Source of the DNA: Bradyrhizobium icense
GTDB lineage: Bacteria > Pseudomonadota > Alphaproteobacteria > Rhizobiales > Xanthobacteraceae
Assembly: GCF_001693385.1 (NCBI RefSeq)
Contig: NZ_CP016428.1
Span: forward strand, 806,001-870,000
Direction: 5' to 3'
Length of the DNA: 64,000 nucleotides
The notes beneath the pieces were generated by a model. The model was not told the DNA's origin. It ran no database searches and saw nothing but the letters and a program-made list of their open reading frames with translations. Positions 9,943 through 19,206 of the stretch are shown here, piece by piece (position 1 is the first letter of the stretch; each line of letters starts with the position of its first letter). A program made the position numbers and the translations under genes.

Positions 9943-10338
9943 CTATCGTCGTCGATGGTGTTTCAGTGTAAACGCCTCTGCCTCGCGCGAGCCATACACT
10001 TCAACGTAAATCTTCTCCATGACCGCTCTGAGATCAAAGGCCACATCCGAATTCCAGAAGCGGATAACCCGATATCCTTCCTGCTCCAGCCAGGTCTGCC
10101 GTTCGCTGTCGCGCTTGGCTGTTGCATCCTCGTTGTGATGCCCGCCATCCAGCTCAATGATGAGACGCTTTGCTGGACAGAAGAAGTCCACGACATATGG
10201 ACCAATAGGCGCCTGTCGCCGGAAATGCGTGCCTTCGATCGGCAGTTCTTTCAGCGCACGCCAGAGGATGCGCTCATGCGGCGTGGCATTAGCCCGCAGC
10301 TTCTTCGCAGCGGCGCGGCGGATCGCCGTTGAAATCAT
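9943..10338 (-). CDS. DUF559 (Vsr-like) endonuclease-domain protein
   Basis: This 131-residue protein has the DUF559 pattern: RANATPHERILWRAL at residues 16-30, HFRRQAPIGPYVVDFFCPA with the metal-binding aspartate, then LIIELDGGHH, and a C-terminal GYRVIRFWNSDV. The family is related to very-short-patch-repair endonucleases, so a DNA-cleaving or repair role is inferred. It lies opposite in strand to zapA and ygfA. It sits between two inverted palindromic repeats at 9887-9938 and 10360-10435, which looks like a self-contained cassette dropped into a conserved locus. Confidence 0.87.
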   Translation of the reverse strand: MISTAIRRAAAKKLRANATPHERILWRALKELPIEGTHFRRQAPIGPYVVDFFCPAKRLIIELDGGHHNEDATAKRDSERQTWLEQEGYRVIRFWNSDVAFDLRAVMEKIYVEVYGSREAEAFTLKHHRRR

Positions 10339-10359
10339 TCTACCTCGCTCGCGGATAGA

Positions 10360-10435
10360 TCACCCCACCCCGCTTACATCGACGTTGCTGCGCATCATCG
10401 ATGTAAGCGACCCTCCCCCTCCAGGGGAGGGTGAA
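10360..10435. repeat. Right inverted repeat flanking the DUF559 gene
   Basis: This 76-base element begins TCACCCCACCCCGC and ends GGGGAGGGTGAA, the inverse of the element at 9887-9938. It is longer than the left copy because of an internal hairpin (GCTTACATCGA paired with TCGATGTAAGC, 10372-10408) in the place where the left copy has a short GC palindrome. Confidence 0.8.
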
Positions 10436-10522
10436 GTGAACCGCAATCTAAGGGCGAAAACAAGCGGATGTTTGTTTCGCCGCCCCAGTAGCGTCCATAG
10501 GAAGGTTGCTAACTGCTAACTG

Positions 10523-10720
10523 CTGGCGGATTCGCCCCGTAACGCCTACATTGTCTCTCGCGAAGCTGCGTCGTGCGTCAGGAGCCATATATCCCCGGGG
10601 CCTTATCGATCCTTTAGGGAACTGTCCCTGGCCGGGTCCGTGGATCCGGACATATGGTGCCCACCTACTTTCGTAGGGAACTCCGGGATCGAGTGCTTCA
10701 ACGGCGTTCGCGGCCTCGCA
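10523..10720 (+). ncRNA. ssrS: Probable 6S RNA
   Basis: The call rests on position and foldability. The segment lies between zapA and 5-formyl-THF cyclo-ligase, the usual site of 6S RNA. It folds as a long rod: GCCATAT (10584-10590) pairs with ATATGGT (10652-10658). An inner AGGGA/TCCCT hairpin closes at 10616-10629. A side hairpin CCTAC/GTAGG (10664-10677) lies in the 3' strand, as in alphaproteobacterial 6S RNAs. 6S RNA mimics an open promoter and sequesters the housekeeping sigma holoenzyme. The ends are approximate, and CTTTTGTTT at 10721-10729 may be the terminator tail. Confidence 0.65.
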
Positions 10721-10787
10721 CTTTTGTTTGTCGTCGAGTTTGTTTCCAAAGCTTTCGGTGCATTGCCGTTCGATGCGGCGTGCCCTG

Positions 10788-10879
10788 CGTAGCCCGGATG
10801 GAGCGAAGCGCAATCCGGGACAGGATCTGCTTGGTTGCGAGATGATCCCCGGATTTCGCTTCGCTCCATCCGGGCTACG
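10788..10879. repeat. Paired palindromic repeat (REP-like) upstream of ygfA
   Basis: The string CGTAGCCCGGATGGAGCGAAGCG starting at 10788 recurs in inverted orientation ending at 10879 (CGCTTCGCTCCATCCGGGCTACG), with about 45 bases between. The two arms can form a very stable hairpin. Repeats of this sequence are common in Bradyrhizobium-type intergenic DNA from general knowledge. It lies between the 6S RNA and the start of the cyclo-ligase gene. Confidence 0.8.
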
Positions 10880-10907
10880 ATTGCATCGAATACGGATCAT
10901 TCATCGT

Positions 10908-11483
10908 ATGACGGCAACCCTGTCGAAAGCCGATCTCCGCGCCGCAGCTCTGGCGAAACGCGATGCGTTGAGCGACGAGCAGCGCGCGGCTGCGGCGCAG
11001 GCGATGGCGAAGCGCGGGCTGCCGTTCGAGATCGAGCCGGGACTCGTCGTATCCGGATATTCGCCGATCCGCAGCGAGATCGACCCGGCCCCTCTGATGC
11101 GCAAGCTCGCCGAGCAGGGCGCAAAGCTCGCGCTGCCGGCGGTGCTGTCGCGTGGCAAATCGCTCGCGTTTCGCGCGTGGTCGCCTGATGACAGGCTGAT
11201 GATGGGGCCGCTCGGCATTCTCGAACCGTCGCCGGCGGCGGCCGAACTCGTTCCCGACATCATGCTGGTGCCGCTGGCGGCGTTCGATCGCGCCGGCCAT
11301 CGCATCGGCTACGGCGCCGGACATTACGACTTCACGCTGGTCCATTTGCGCAAGGTGAAGGCCATTACGGCTGTCGGCACCGCCTTTTCCGTGCAGGAAA
11401 TAAAAGCCGTTCCCGCGCTGCCGCACGACGTGGCGCTGGATTATGTGCTAACGGAAAAGAAAGTGTTCGATTTCCGGAGCTGA
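10908..11483 (+). CDS. 5-formyltetrahydrofolate cyclo-ligase
   Basis: This 191-residue protein starts MTATLSKADLRAAALAKRDAL, the family-typical N-terminus, and carries EIDPAPLMRKLAEQGAKLALP and the ATP/phosphate-site motif FDRAGHRIGYGAGHYD. It converts 5-formyl-THF to 5,10-methenyl-THF in an ATP-dependent reaction and is the ygfA-type partner gene of 6S RNA. The open frame extends far upstream, but those codons run through the palindromic repeat, so the ATG at 10908 is the better start. The YmdB-like gene follows 3 bases after its stop. Confidence 0.92.
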   Translation: MTATLSKADLRAAALAKRDALSDEQRAAAAQAMAKRGLPFEIEPGLVVSGYSPIRSEIDPAPLMRKLAEQGAKLALPAVLSRGKSLAFRAWSPDDRLMMGPLGILEPSPAAAELVPDIMLVPLAAFDRAGHRIGYGAGHYDFTLVHLRKVKAITAVGTAFSVQEIKAVPALPHDVALDYVLTEKKVFDFRS

Positions 11484-11486
11484 ACT

Positions 11487-12308
11487 TTGCGTATTCTCTT
11501 CGTTGGTGACGTGGTCGGCCGCGCTGGGCGCACCGCGGTCGCGGAATATCTGCCCGGCATGATCAGGGACTGGGCGCTCGATCTCGTCGTCGTCAATGGC
11601 GAGAATTCCGCCGGCGGATTCGGCATCACCGAGGCGGTCTATCAGGAACTGCTCGACGCCGGCGCAGATGCCATCACGCTCGGCAATCACGCCTGGGATC
11701 AGCGCGAGGCGCTGGTGTTCATCGAGCGCGCGCCAAAACTGATCCGGCCTGCGAACTATCCAAAGGGTACGCCTGGCCGGGGAGCGGCGCTGGTCGATAC
11801 CAAGAACGGCAAGCGTGCGCTCGTCATCAACGCCATCGGCCGTGTCTTCATGACGCCGTTCGACGACCCCTTCGCTGTGCTCAATCAGCAGCTCGATGCC
11901 TGTCCGCTGCGCGAAGCCGCGGATGCGATCGTGGTCGATTTCCATGGCGAGGCGACGAGCGAGAAACAAGGCATCGGCTATTTCTGCGACGGCCGCGCCA
12001 GCCTCGTCGTCGGCACGCACACCCATGTGCCGACCGCCGATCATCAGATCCTCGCCGGCGGCACCGCCTACATGACCGACGCCGGCATGACCGGCGACTA
12101 TGATTCAGTCATCGGCATGCAGAAGGAAGAGCCGCTGCGGCGCTTCACGACGGGTATCCCGTCAGCCCGTTTCGAACCGGCCGCAGGGGCGGCGACACTC
12201 AGCGGCGTTGCGGTCGAGACCGATGATTTAACCGGCCTCGCGCTGCGTGTTGGGCCGGTGCGGGCCGGCGGCAGGCTCGAGCCGGCCGTGCCGGCGTTTT
12301 GGGTGTGA
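11487..12308 (+). CDS. YmdB-like metallophosphoesterase (TIGR00282 family)
   Basis: This 273-residue protein begins with a TTG codon read as MRILFVGDVVGRAGR, the first metal motif. It continues with VVNGENSAGGFGI, TLGNHAWDQRE (the GNH motif) and GTHTHVPTADHQI. This set defines the YmdB family of cyclic-nucleotide and 2',3'-cAMP phosphodiesterases. The adjacent cyclo-ligase gene suggests one transcript. In related genomes yebC and ruvC tend to follow; here the molybdenum hydroxylase and chemoreceptor genes intervene on the opposite strand. Confidence 0.9.
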   Translation: MRILFVGDVVGRAGRTAVAEYLPGMIRDWALDLVVVNGENSAGGFGITEAVYQELLDAGADAITLGNHAWDQREALVFIERAPKLIRPANYPKGTPGRGAALVDTKNGKRALVINAIGRVFMTPFDDPFAVLNQQLDACPLREAADAIVVDFHGEATSEKQGIGYFCDGRASLVVGTHTHVPTADHQILAGGTAYMTDAGMTGDYDSVIGMQKEEPLRRFTTGIPSARFEPAAGAATLSGVAVETDDLTGLALRVGPVRAGGRLEPAVPAFWV

Positions 12309-12322
12309 GGGCCGCGCGGGAT

Positions 12323-14530
12323 TCAATTGAACTGAACCACCTTGTCGAGCGTAATCGGGAGGTCGCGCACGCGCTTTCCGGTCGCATGATAGACCGCGTT
12401 GGCGATCGCTGCCGCCACGCCGACAATGCCGATCTCGCCGAGTCCCTTGATGCCGAGCGGATTGACGATCTGGTCCGGCTCGTCGACGAAGATCACCTTG
12501 ATGTCGTGCACGTCGGCATTCACGGGCACGTGGTATTCGGCGATATTGGCGTTCATGACGCGTCCGAAGCGATGGTCGAACAGCGTTTCCTCGTGCAGCG
12601 CCATGCCGATTCCCCAGACCACGCCACCCATGACCTGGCTGTGGGCGGTCTTCAGGTTGACGATGCGGCCGGCGGCGACGGCATTGACCACGCGGGTGAC
12701 GCGGATCACTCCCAGCTCTTCGTCCACCTTGACCTCCGCGAAGATCGCGGAATGGACATTGCGTGCGTGAGACTTGTCTTCGTCCACCTTGTTGGCCTCC
12801 TCGCGCGTGATGCGCTCGGCCTTGCCGGACTGCATGACGCTTGCGATCGAGACTACGCGGTTGGCATCCCGCCTGCTGACGATCTTGCCGTCGATCAGCG
12901 CGACGTCGTCCACGCCGGCGCCCGCCAGCGGCGAATCCTTCGTCGCCTTTGCAAGCTTCAGCAAGTCGCCGCGAACCGCGCGGGCGGTATTCGCGATGGC
13001 GTTGCAGACCGAGGAGGCAATCCAGGAGCCACCTTCCAGCGGACATTGAGGTAGCGTGGAATCGCCGAGCTTGACGCTGATACTGTCGATCGGCAGGCCG
13101 AGCATATCGGCCGCGACCTGCGCCATGATCGTGTAGGTCCCCGTGCCGATATCGGAGGCGGCTGTCGCCACTTCCGCATGCCCGTTCGCCGTCAGCACGA
13201 TGCGGACCGTGGCGGGCATCTGCAGCGCTTCCCACACGCCGGATGCCATGCCCCAGCCGACGAGATCGTTGCCGTCCCGCATCGAGCGCGGTTCCGCGTT
13301 GCGCTTGTTCCAGCCGAACGCCGCCGCGCCCTGCCGGTAGCACTCACGCAATTGCTTGCTGGTATAGGGAAGGTCCTCGCCCTGATGGCGATCGGAATAG
13401 CATTGCAGCCGTAGTTGCACCGGATCGGTCTTGAGGGCGATGGCGAGTTCGTCCATCGCGCATTCCAGCGCATAGACGCCAGTCGCAGCGCCCGGCGCCC
13501 GCATGTCGCAGGAGGTCGGCAGATCGAGCCTCACCAGTCCGTGTCCGAATTCCGCATTCGGACTCTTGTAGAGCAGGTTTCCCCAGCCGGTATCGTTGCG
13601 CGCGAAATCCTCGAACTGCGAGGTCTCGGCGATGGCTTCATGTTGCATTGATTCGAGCGTGCCCTCGCTGTTGGCGCCAAGCGCAAGCCGTTCGATGCTC
13701 GCCGGCCGGTAGCCGAGTGCATACATCTGCGCCCTCGTCAGCATGACCCGAACCGGGCGCTTCAGCGCGCGTGCCCCCAGCACCGCCAGCACGACCTGGT
13801 ATTGCGGACGCAGGCCGGCGCCGAAGCCGCCGCCCATATAGGGCGACATCACACGCACCTCGCCCGGCTTCATCTTGAACACGCCGCAGAGATACTTCTG
13901 CACGTTCTGCACGCCTTGCGTCTTGTCGTAGACCGTGAGCTGGCCGTCTTCCCAGATCGCGGTGGAGGCAAACAATTCCATCGGATTGTGGTGCTCGGTC
14001 GGAATGAAATATTCTGCCGCGTGGCGCACGGCGGCGGACGCAAACGCCTTTCCGGCATCACCGCGCGACTTCTCCGGACTGTCGGTCGCAAAAGCGCGGG
14101 CGCGCTCGGCGTGCAGATCGGTGACGTGCGGCTCCTTCTGGTATTCAATCCTGACCTGCGAGGCGGCGACGCGGGCGGTTTCCCAATCCTCCGCCAGCAC
14201 CAGCGCCAGCGGCTGTCCGGTGAAATGAATCTTCTCGTCGTAGAGCGGGCGATAGGGCGAGCCCTTCTCCGGCGCGACGTCGTCCTTGTAGGCGTCATTC
14301 TTGGCGGCCATTGGTGGCCGGTTCCGATGCGTGAGCACGTCGATCACGCCGTCAACGCCCAATGCCGCGCTGGAGTCGATGCGCACGATCCGCCCCTTCG
14401 GTATCGTCGACTCGATGACATAGCCATGGACCAAGCCGGGGACGTTGAACTCGCCGGCATATCTGGCTTCGCCGGTAACCTTGGCCCTGCCGTCGACGCG
14501 GGATGTCGCTGATCCAATATAGGATGCCAT
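12323..14530 (-). CDS. Molybdenum hydroxylase large subunit (Moco-binding, PaoC-like)
   Basis: This 735-residue xanthine-dehydrogenase-family protein starts MASYIGSATSRVDGRAKVTG and contains the Moco-site strings GGGFGAGLRPQYQ and CDMRAPGAATG, with the catalytic glutamate in KGLGEIGIVG near the C-terminus. These enzymes hydroxylate aldehydes or heterocycles with water as oxygen donor. The order 2Fe-2S, FAD, Moco subunit matches paoABC of E. coli, so an aldehyde oxidase is the best guess; the substrate cannot be read from sequence. The frame is open upstream to 14746, but the ATG at 14530 fits the family start and leaves a 5-base gap to the FAD subunit. Confidence 0.9.
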   Translation of the reverse strand: MASYIGSATSRVDGRAKVTGEARYAGEFNVPGLVHGYVIESTIPKGRIVRIDSSAALGVDGVIDVLTHRNRPPMAAKNDAYKDDVAPEKGSPYRPLYDEKIHFTGQPLALVLAEDWETARVAASQVRIEYQKEPHVTDLHAERARAFATDSPEKSRGDAGKAFASAAVRHAAEYFIPTEHHNPMELFASTAIWEDGQLTVYDKTQGVQNVQKYLCGVFKMKPGEVRVMSPYMGGGFGAGLRPQYQVVLAVLGARALKRPVRVMLTRAQMYALGYRPASIERLALGANSEGTLESMQHEAIAETSQFEDFARNDTGWGNLLYKSPNAEFGHGLVRLDLPTSCDMRAPGAATGVYALECAMDELAIALKTDPVQLRLQCYSDRHQGEDLPYTSKQLRECYRQGAAAFGWNKRNAEPRSMRDGNDLVGWGMASGVWEALQMPATVRIVLTANGHAEVATAASDIGTGTYTIMAQVAADMLGLPIDSISVKLGDSTLPQCPLEGGSWIASSVCNAIANTARAVRGDLLKLAKATKDSPLAGAGVDDVALIDGKIVSRRDANRVVSIASVMQSGKAERITREEANKVDEDKSHARNVHSAIFAEVKVDEELGVIRVTRVVNAVAAGRIVNLKTAHSQVMGGVVWGIGMALHEETLFDHRFGRVMNANIAEYHVPVNADVHDIKVIFVDEPDQIVNPLGIKGLGEIGIVGVAAAIANAVYHATGKRVRDLPITLDKVVQFN

Positions 14531-14535
14531 GGCCC

Positions 14536-15552
14536 TCACCGTATCTTCTTGTCGGAGTTCGACTGCGGCGTGCCCCGCGCGGCCTGACTGAGCGTTCGCA
14601 CGATAGCGCGCCGCGCCAGGCCGATCTTGAAGTTGTTGTGGCCGTAGCCTTTGGCCCCGTGCAGCAGCCAATCCGCGGCCTTCATAAATGCGGTCGCATC
14701 GGCGCGTTGTCCGAGCAGGGCCGCTTCGGCCGCGGAACTGCGCCACGGTTTGTGCGCAACGCCGCCAAGCGCCACGCGGGCGTCCTTGATCGTATCGCCG
14801 TCAAGTTCGAGCGCTGCCGCGACCGATACGAGCGCGAACGCATAGGACAGGCGGTCTCGGATCTTCAGGTACGAATAGTTCGCGCTAAAACCCTTCGGTG
14901 GAAGCTCGATCGACGTGATGATCTCATCGGGCTCCAGATTGGTGTCGCGCTGCGGCGTATTGCCGGGCAGGCGATGGAAATCCGCAAACGCGATGCTGCG
15001 CTGCCCGGCCGGACCGGTGACATGCACGATGGCTTCGAGCGCTGCGAGCGCCACGCACATGTCGGACGGATGCGTGGCGATGCAGGCTTCGCTCGTGCCG
15101 AGGATGGCATTGATGCGGTTGACGCCGTCGATCGCCGAGCAGCCGCTACCCGGCTCGCGCTTGTTGCATGGCGTCGCCGTGTCGTAGAAATAGAAACAGC
15201 GCGTCCGCTGCAAGAGGTTGCCGCCGGTCGAGGCCATGTTGCGCAATTGCTGCGACGCGCCTGATAGTATCGCGCGCGCGAGCAGTGGATAGCGGTCTTC
15301 GATCATCGGATGGTAGGCGAGGTCGGCGTTCGGCACCATCGCGCCGATCAGAACGCCGCCGGTGGACGTCGGCTCGACGCTTCTGAGCGGCAGGTGCGAA
15401 ATATCGACCAGCCGGCTTGGCCCCTCGACATCATATTTGATCAGGTCGATCAGGTTGGTGCCGCCCGCGATGAATTTTGCGGAAGGGTCCGTGGCGATCT
15501 GCCTGATGGCATCGGCAACGTCGTTGGCGCGCGCGTACTGGAACGGGGTCAT
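14536..15552 (-). CDS. Molybdenum hydroxylase FAD-binding subunit (PaoB-like)
   Basis: This 338-residue protein starts [16 protein letters not shown] and has the FAD-binding string [14 protein letters not shown], then [16 protein letters not shown]. The stretch [15 protein letters not shown] with nearby cysteines resembles the extra iron-sulfur insertion of Pao[16 protein letters not shown] follows. It relays electrons between the iron-sulfur and Moco subunits. The start overlaps the stop of the 2Fe-2S gene by 4 bases (ATGA), so the two are translationally coupled. Confidence 0.9.
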   Translation of the reverse strand: MTPFQYARANDVADAIRQIATDPSAKFIAGGTNLIDLIKYDVEGPSRLVDISHLPLRSVEPTSTGGVLIGAMVPNADLAYHPMIEDRYPLLARAILSGASQQLRNMASTGGNLLQRTRCFYFYDTATPCNKREPGSGCSAIDGVNRINAILGTSEACIATHPSDMCVALAALEAIVHVTGPAGQRSIAFADFHRLPGNTPQRDTNLEPDEIITSIELPPKGFSANYSYLKIRDRLSYAFALVSVAAALELDGDTIKDARVALGGVAHKPWRSSAAEAALLGQRADATAFMKAADWLLHGAKGYGHNNFKIGLARRAIVRTLSQAARGTPQSNSDKKIR

Positions 15553-16064
15553 GATCGCTCCATCGCCTGCTGGATAGCCGCCACGATGTTCGGATAGGCG
15601 CCGCAACGGCAGATATTTCCGCTCATGAGTTCGCGAATCTCGTCGGCCGTTTTGGCTTTGCCCTCGGCGATCAGCCCGGCGGCCGAGCAGATCTGGCCCG
15701 ACGTGCAATAGCCGCACTGAAATGCATCGTGATCGATGAAGGCCTGCTGCAGCGGATGCAGCTCACCGTCGCGCGCAAGGCCTTCGACGGTGATGATTTC
15801 GGCGCCTTCCTTCATCACCGCCAGCGTCAGGCAGGAATTGATCCGCCGCCCGTCGACCAGAACGGTGCACGCGCCGCATTGTCCGTGGTCGCAGCCCTTC
15901 TTGGTGCCCGTCAGGTCGAGATGGTCGCGTAGCGCGTCGAGCAGCGTCGTCCACGGGGCGACCGTCAGTTCCATACGGTTGCCGTTGACGGTCAGCCTGA
16001 TCGGAATTTTGTCCGGTACGATGACCGTCCGCGTCACACGCTTTGCTGGGCCAGATCGGGCCAT
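15549..16064 (-). CDS. Molybdenum hydroxylase 2Fe-2S subunit (PaoA-like)
   Basis: This 171-residue protein holds both iron-sulfur domains: the plant-ferredoxin-type loop [16 protein letters not shown] with a fourth cysteine in INSCL, and the C-terminal helical cluster [10 protein letters not shown]...GNICRCGAY. PaoA of E. coli carries a Tat signal. Here the N-terminus is only about 22 residues ([16 protein letters not shown]) and shows no hydrophobic core, so the complex is more likely cytoplasmic. GGAGG precedes the ATG. It is the first gene of the three-gene unit. Confidence 0.92.
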   Translation of the reverse strand: MARSGPAKRVTRTVIVPDKIPIRLTVNGNRMELTVAPWTTLLDALRDHLDLTGTKKGCDHGQCGACTVLVDGRRINSCLTLAVMKEGAEIITVEGLARDGELHPLQQAFIDHDAFQCGYCTSGQICSAAGLIAEGKAKTADEIRELMSGNICRCGAYPNIVAAIQQAMERS

Positions 16065-16335
16065 TTTGACCTCCGCCTGCTGATCTCCGCCTGCCTTTGG
16101 CTGGTGCGCGAAGGTGCTGCGCGGGGACGATCCAGCCTGCTTGACCTGGCGCGCTGAGGGAGCCGGTCAGCCGCGGTTCCAAGCCTGCCTATAACGAGTT
16201 CGAACAAGGAAGGTTCAGCGCGAAAGCGCGGTAGGCGCATCGCGCTCTGCGGCACGTTTTTTCAGGCAGCCATCCGCGCAATCACGCGAACGACGCACGC
16301 AATTTGATGCAGTATGCGCGGTGAGGGGAGTGTGG

Positions 16336-18114
16336 CTACAGCCGGTAGGCCGTGCGGAAGCCGCCCCAGTGGCGGCCCTTGATGCGGATCGGCACGTCGA
16401 TCTCGCGCATCATCACCATGTTGCCGTTGCCCATGTCGCGCGCGTAGCTCTGGATCAGATAGGCGCGCTGATTGCGGCCGGCGGCAAGCCCGGCCGGATC
16501 GTTGAAGATGCGGCGGTTGCGGCTGTTGGCGGTGTTCCAGGTGACATCGCCTGGGCGCTGCGGATGCGAATAGATTTTGTTGTGCACCGGCAAATAGCCG
16601 TTGGTGTCGACCATGGCGCAGAACGCCATCCGCTTGTCCTTGGCGAGGAACGCTTCCTGGAACGGCGGCAGGGCGCGATCGGCCCAGTCCAGCATCCTGG
16701 TGCGGTACTGCACCGGGTTGGTGCCCGGTATCTCGACATAGTTGGTGTCGAACATGTCTTCCATCGAGATGGCGCCGCTATCGATACCATCATCGAAAAT
16801 CTTCTTCAGCGCGGCGCCGGCTTCCATTGCGCGGGTTACCGCCTCCGTGTTGTCGTCCTGGATCGACCACAGTTTGTCTTCGATCTTCTCGGTCAGCGCG
16901 GCGTTCGCCCGCTCGAACCGCGCCTGCGCGCCGGCCTTCGAGCGCTCGCTGACGCGAATGCGGCAAGCGCCGATGTCCTGCAGCGTGGCGTCGAAGCTCT
17001 GGCCCTGCGCGAGCCTCTCGGCGTCTGACCCGCTGACCAGGATGCCATCGATCGAAATCTCGTAGACCGGCGCCGTTATCACGCCACGCGGCGTCTGGAT
17101 TTCGATCTTGAGGCTGCAGGGCAGCTTTTGCTGTTCGCGGCGCTCCGTGCGGTCGCCTTGCCGCAGCAGCACCGCGCAACGCGCCTTGAGCTTCTGTGCA
17201 AACGCGGTGACTGCCCGTCCGGCCTTGGCGACGCTTTCGCCATGGGCCTCGGCCTCCTTGGTCGCGCTGTCGATTTCGGTGGCACTGTCGCCGACGGAAG
17301 CGATGAAGTTGGAAGCAGAGGCAGCATTGTCGGCCATCTCGCCGGTGGTCGCGTTCTGCTCGGCGACCGCGCCGTTGACGTTTTCGAACACCGGGCGGAT
17401 CGCCTCGATCGCCTGCGTGATGCGATGCACCGCGTCGACGGAGCCCGCGGCGTCCCGCTGCAGCGCCTCGATCTTCTTGGTGATTTCCTCGGTCGCGTTC
17501 TGGGTCTGCACCGCGAGCGCCTTCACTTCGGTGGCGACGACGGCAAAACCACGCCCGGCCTCGCCGGCGCGTGCGGCCTCGATGGTGGAATTGAGCGCCA
17601 AGAGCGTGGTCTGCCGCGCAATCTGCGCGATCAGGTTGACGACGTTGCCGATCGCCGCCGATGATTCCCTGAGACGATCGACATTGGTGCCGGCTTCGCG
17701 GGCGGCCTCACTGGCCTGGTCGGCGAGCTTGCCGGCGTCGCGCACCTGGGAGCCGATCCCTTGCGCCGATTGGGTGAACTTGTCGGCGGCGCGCGAAAAC
17801 GTCGTCGCCGTGCCTTGTGCAGCGCTGGTGCGGCTCGTCAGGGCGTCGGTGCGCTGACGGATGGTGGAGAGCGTCGCAGCGGTCGCCTCGGCGCCGCCGC
17901 CGACCGAATTGGCCGCGCGTTCGAGCTGACGGATCATGGCGCCGAGTTCGAGTTCCAGAAGCTCGAGGATGGCCTTGGCCGACTCGCCCTCGCCCGAAAC
18001 GGCCTCCGCCGCGGCGGCCGGCTGAACCGCCGTTTGAGCCGCCGTTTGAGCCTTGGGCTGGACGGCAGGCAAGGCCGGTTCCGGCACCTGCTTTTTGAAC
18101 AAACCGAAGGCCAT
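16336..18114 (-). CDS. Soluble methyl-accepting chemotaxis protein with PilZ-like segment and C-terminal sensor region
   Basis: The protein has 592 residues with no membrane helix. An Ala/Pro/Gln-rich N-terminus is followed by a receptor coiled coil at about residues 60-330, with the signalling tip [26 protein letters not shown]. Next, [17 protein letters not shown] followed by [12 protein letters not shown] matches the PilZ pattern (basic cluster, then E/D-x-S-x-x-G), suggesting c-di-GMP binding. The last 170 residues hold a separate domain ([36 protein letters not shown]) that looks like a ligand-sensing module. The ATG at 18114 is preferred to 18156. It is a single-gene unit. Confidence 0.85.
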   Translation of the reverse strand: MAFGLFKKQVPEPALPAVQPKAQTAAQTAVQPAAAAEAVSGEGESAKAILELLELELGAMIRQLERAANSVGGGAEATAATLSTIRQRTDALTSRTSAAQGTATTFSRAADKFTQSAQGIGSQVRDAGKLADQASEAAREAGTNVDRLRESSAAIGNVVNLIAQIARQTTLLALNSTIEAARAGEAGRGFAVVATEVKALAVQTQNATEEITKKIEALQRDAAGSVDAVHRITQAIEAIRPVFENVNGAVAEQNATTGEMADNAASASNFIASVGDSATEIDSATKEAEAHGESVAKAGRAVTAFAQKLKARCAVLLRQGDRTERREQQKLPCSLKIEIQTPRGVITAPVYEISIDGILVSGSDAERLAQGQSFDATLQDIGACRIRVSERSKAGAQARFERANAALTEKIEDKLWSIQDDNTEAVTRAMEAGAALKKIFDDGIDSGAISMEDMFDTNYVEIPGTNPVQYRTRMLDWADRALPPFQEAFLAKDKRMAFCAMVDTNGYLPVHNKIYSHPQRPGDVTWNTANSRNRRIFNDPAGLAAGRNQRAYLIQSYARDMGNGNMVMMREIDVPIRIKGRHWGGFRTAYRL

Positions 18115-18312
18115 GGGGTCTCTTGAAAGTTGAGGGTGCTTGCCAAATCCTCTCATCCGAGCATGAAGTCATGGTTAACAACTGCCTGATATTTCGGCGC
18201 GCGGCAGTACCGGCATACCCGGGCGGGCTGTAACTCTTTGATTTCAGCCGGTTGGCGGCCTATAACGCCGCGCTCACCCCACATCCCCCGGGACGAATCC
18301 AAGAGACCTCGC

Positions 18313-19059
18313 ATGGCCGGCCATTCCCAATTCAAGAACATCATGCACCGCAAGGGCCGGCAGGATGCCCAGAAATCCAAGCTGTTCAGCAAGTTGGCGC
18401 GCGAAATCACGGTCGCTGCCAAGCTTGGAACCCCGGACCCTGCCATGAACCCCCGGCTGCGCGCGGCAGTGATCGCGGCGCGCCAGGAAAACATGCCGAA
18501 GGACAATATCGAGCGCGCCATCAAGAAGGCGATCGGCGGCGAGAGCGAGAGCTATGACGAAATCCGCTACGAGGGCTACGGTCCCGGCGGCGTCGCCATC
18601 ATCGTCGAGGCGCTGACGGACAACCGCAACCGCGCCGCTTCCGACATCCGCTCCTACTTCACCAAATCAGGCGGCAATCTCGGCGAAACCGGCTCGGTCG
18701 CCTTCATGTTCGACCGCACCGGCATCATCGAATACGACGCCAGCAAGGCCTCCGACGACGCGATGCTGGAAGCCGCGATCGAGGCCGGCGCCGACGACGT
18801 CGTGTCCAGCGAAGGCGGCCACGAGATCTACGCCTCGCAGGAAACCTTTCGCGAGGTCGCGAAAGCGCTGGAAGCCAAGTTCGGCGAAGCCCGCAAGGCG
18901 GCGCTGACCTGGAAGCCGCAGAACACGGTGTCCGTCGACGACGAGACCGGCGAGAAGCTGTTGAAGCTGATGGACCTGTTGAACGAGCACGACGACGTGC
19001 AGAACGTCTATGCGAATTTCGAGGTCTCCGACGCGCTGGTCGCCAAGATGGCCGGGTAA
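18313..19059 (+). CDS. yebC: YebC/PmpR-family protein
   Basis: This 248-residue protein starts [18 protein letters not shown], the invariant YebC opening, followed by [11 protein letters not shown] and [15 protein letters not shown]. It ends with [17 protein letters not shown]. YebC-family proteins are described as DNA-binding regulators and, more recently, as factors that help ribosomes through proline-rich stalls. Which applies here cannot be told. It lies upstream of ruvC in the usual order. Confidence 0.95.
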   Translation: MAGHSQFKNIMHRKGRQDAQKSKLFSKLAREITVAAKLGTPDPAMNPRLRAAVIAARQENMPKDNIERAIKKAIGGESESYDEIRYEGYGPGGVAIIVEALTDNRNRAASDIRSYFTKSGGNLGETGSVAFMFDRTGIIEYDASKASDDAMLEAAIEAGADDVVSSEGGHEIYASQETFREVAKALEAKFGEARKAALTWKPQNTVSVDDETGEKLLKLMDLLNEHDDVQNVYANFEVSDALVAKMAG

Positions 19060-19062
19060 TCC

Positions 19063-19090
19063 GTCGTTCCTGCGAGTTCGCAGGGACGAC
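19063..19090. repeat. REP-like hairpin, family C (copy 1)
   Basis: GTCGTTCCTGCG at 19063 is mirrored by CGCAGGGACGAC ending at 19090 with a 4-base loop, giving a stem of about 12 base pairs just after yebC. It may slow or end transcription, but no run of T follows. Similar arms occur at 25474-25606 and 27045-27081. Confidence 0.7.
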
Positions 19091-19206
19091 GATGGTACGA
19101 CGATTTGGGCGCATCAGCCTCTCGGGGTGCTCGATCCAGCCCGCATCCAGGGGATTTCCGTTCTCTTTATGTTTCGTTCACCCGGCTCTGGCGTTATCAC
19201 TACGCC

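Noticed and set aside
12228..13343. Long Arg/Gly-rich minus-strand frame in the Moco subunit region
   Set aside because: It is an alternative frame of the molybdenum hydroxylase large subunit, whose in-frame motifs are clear.
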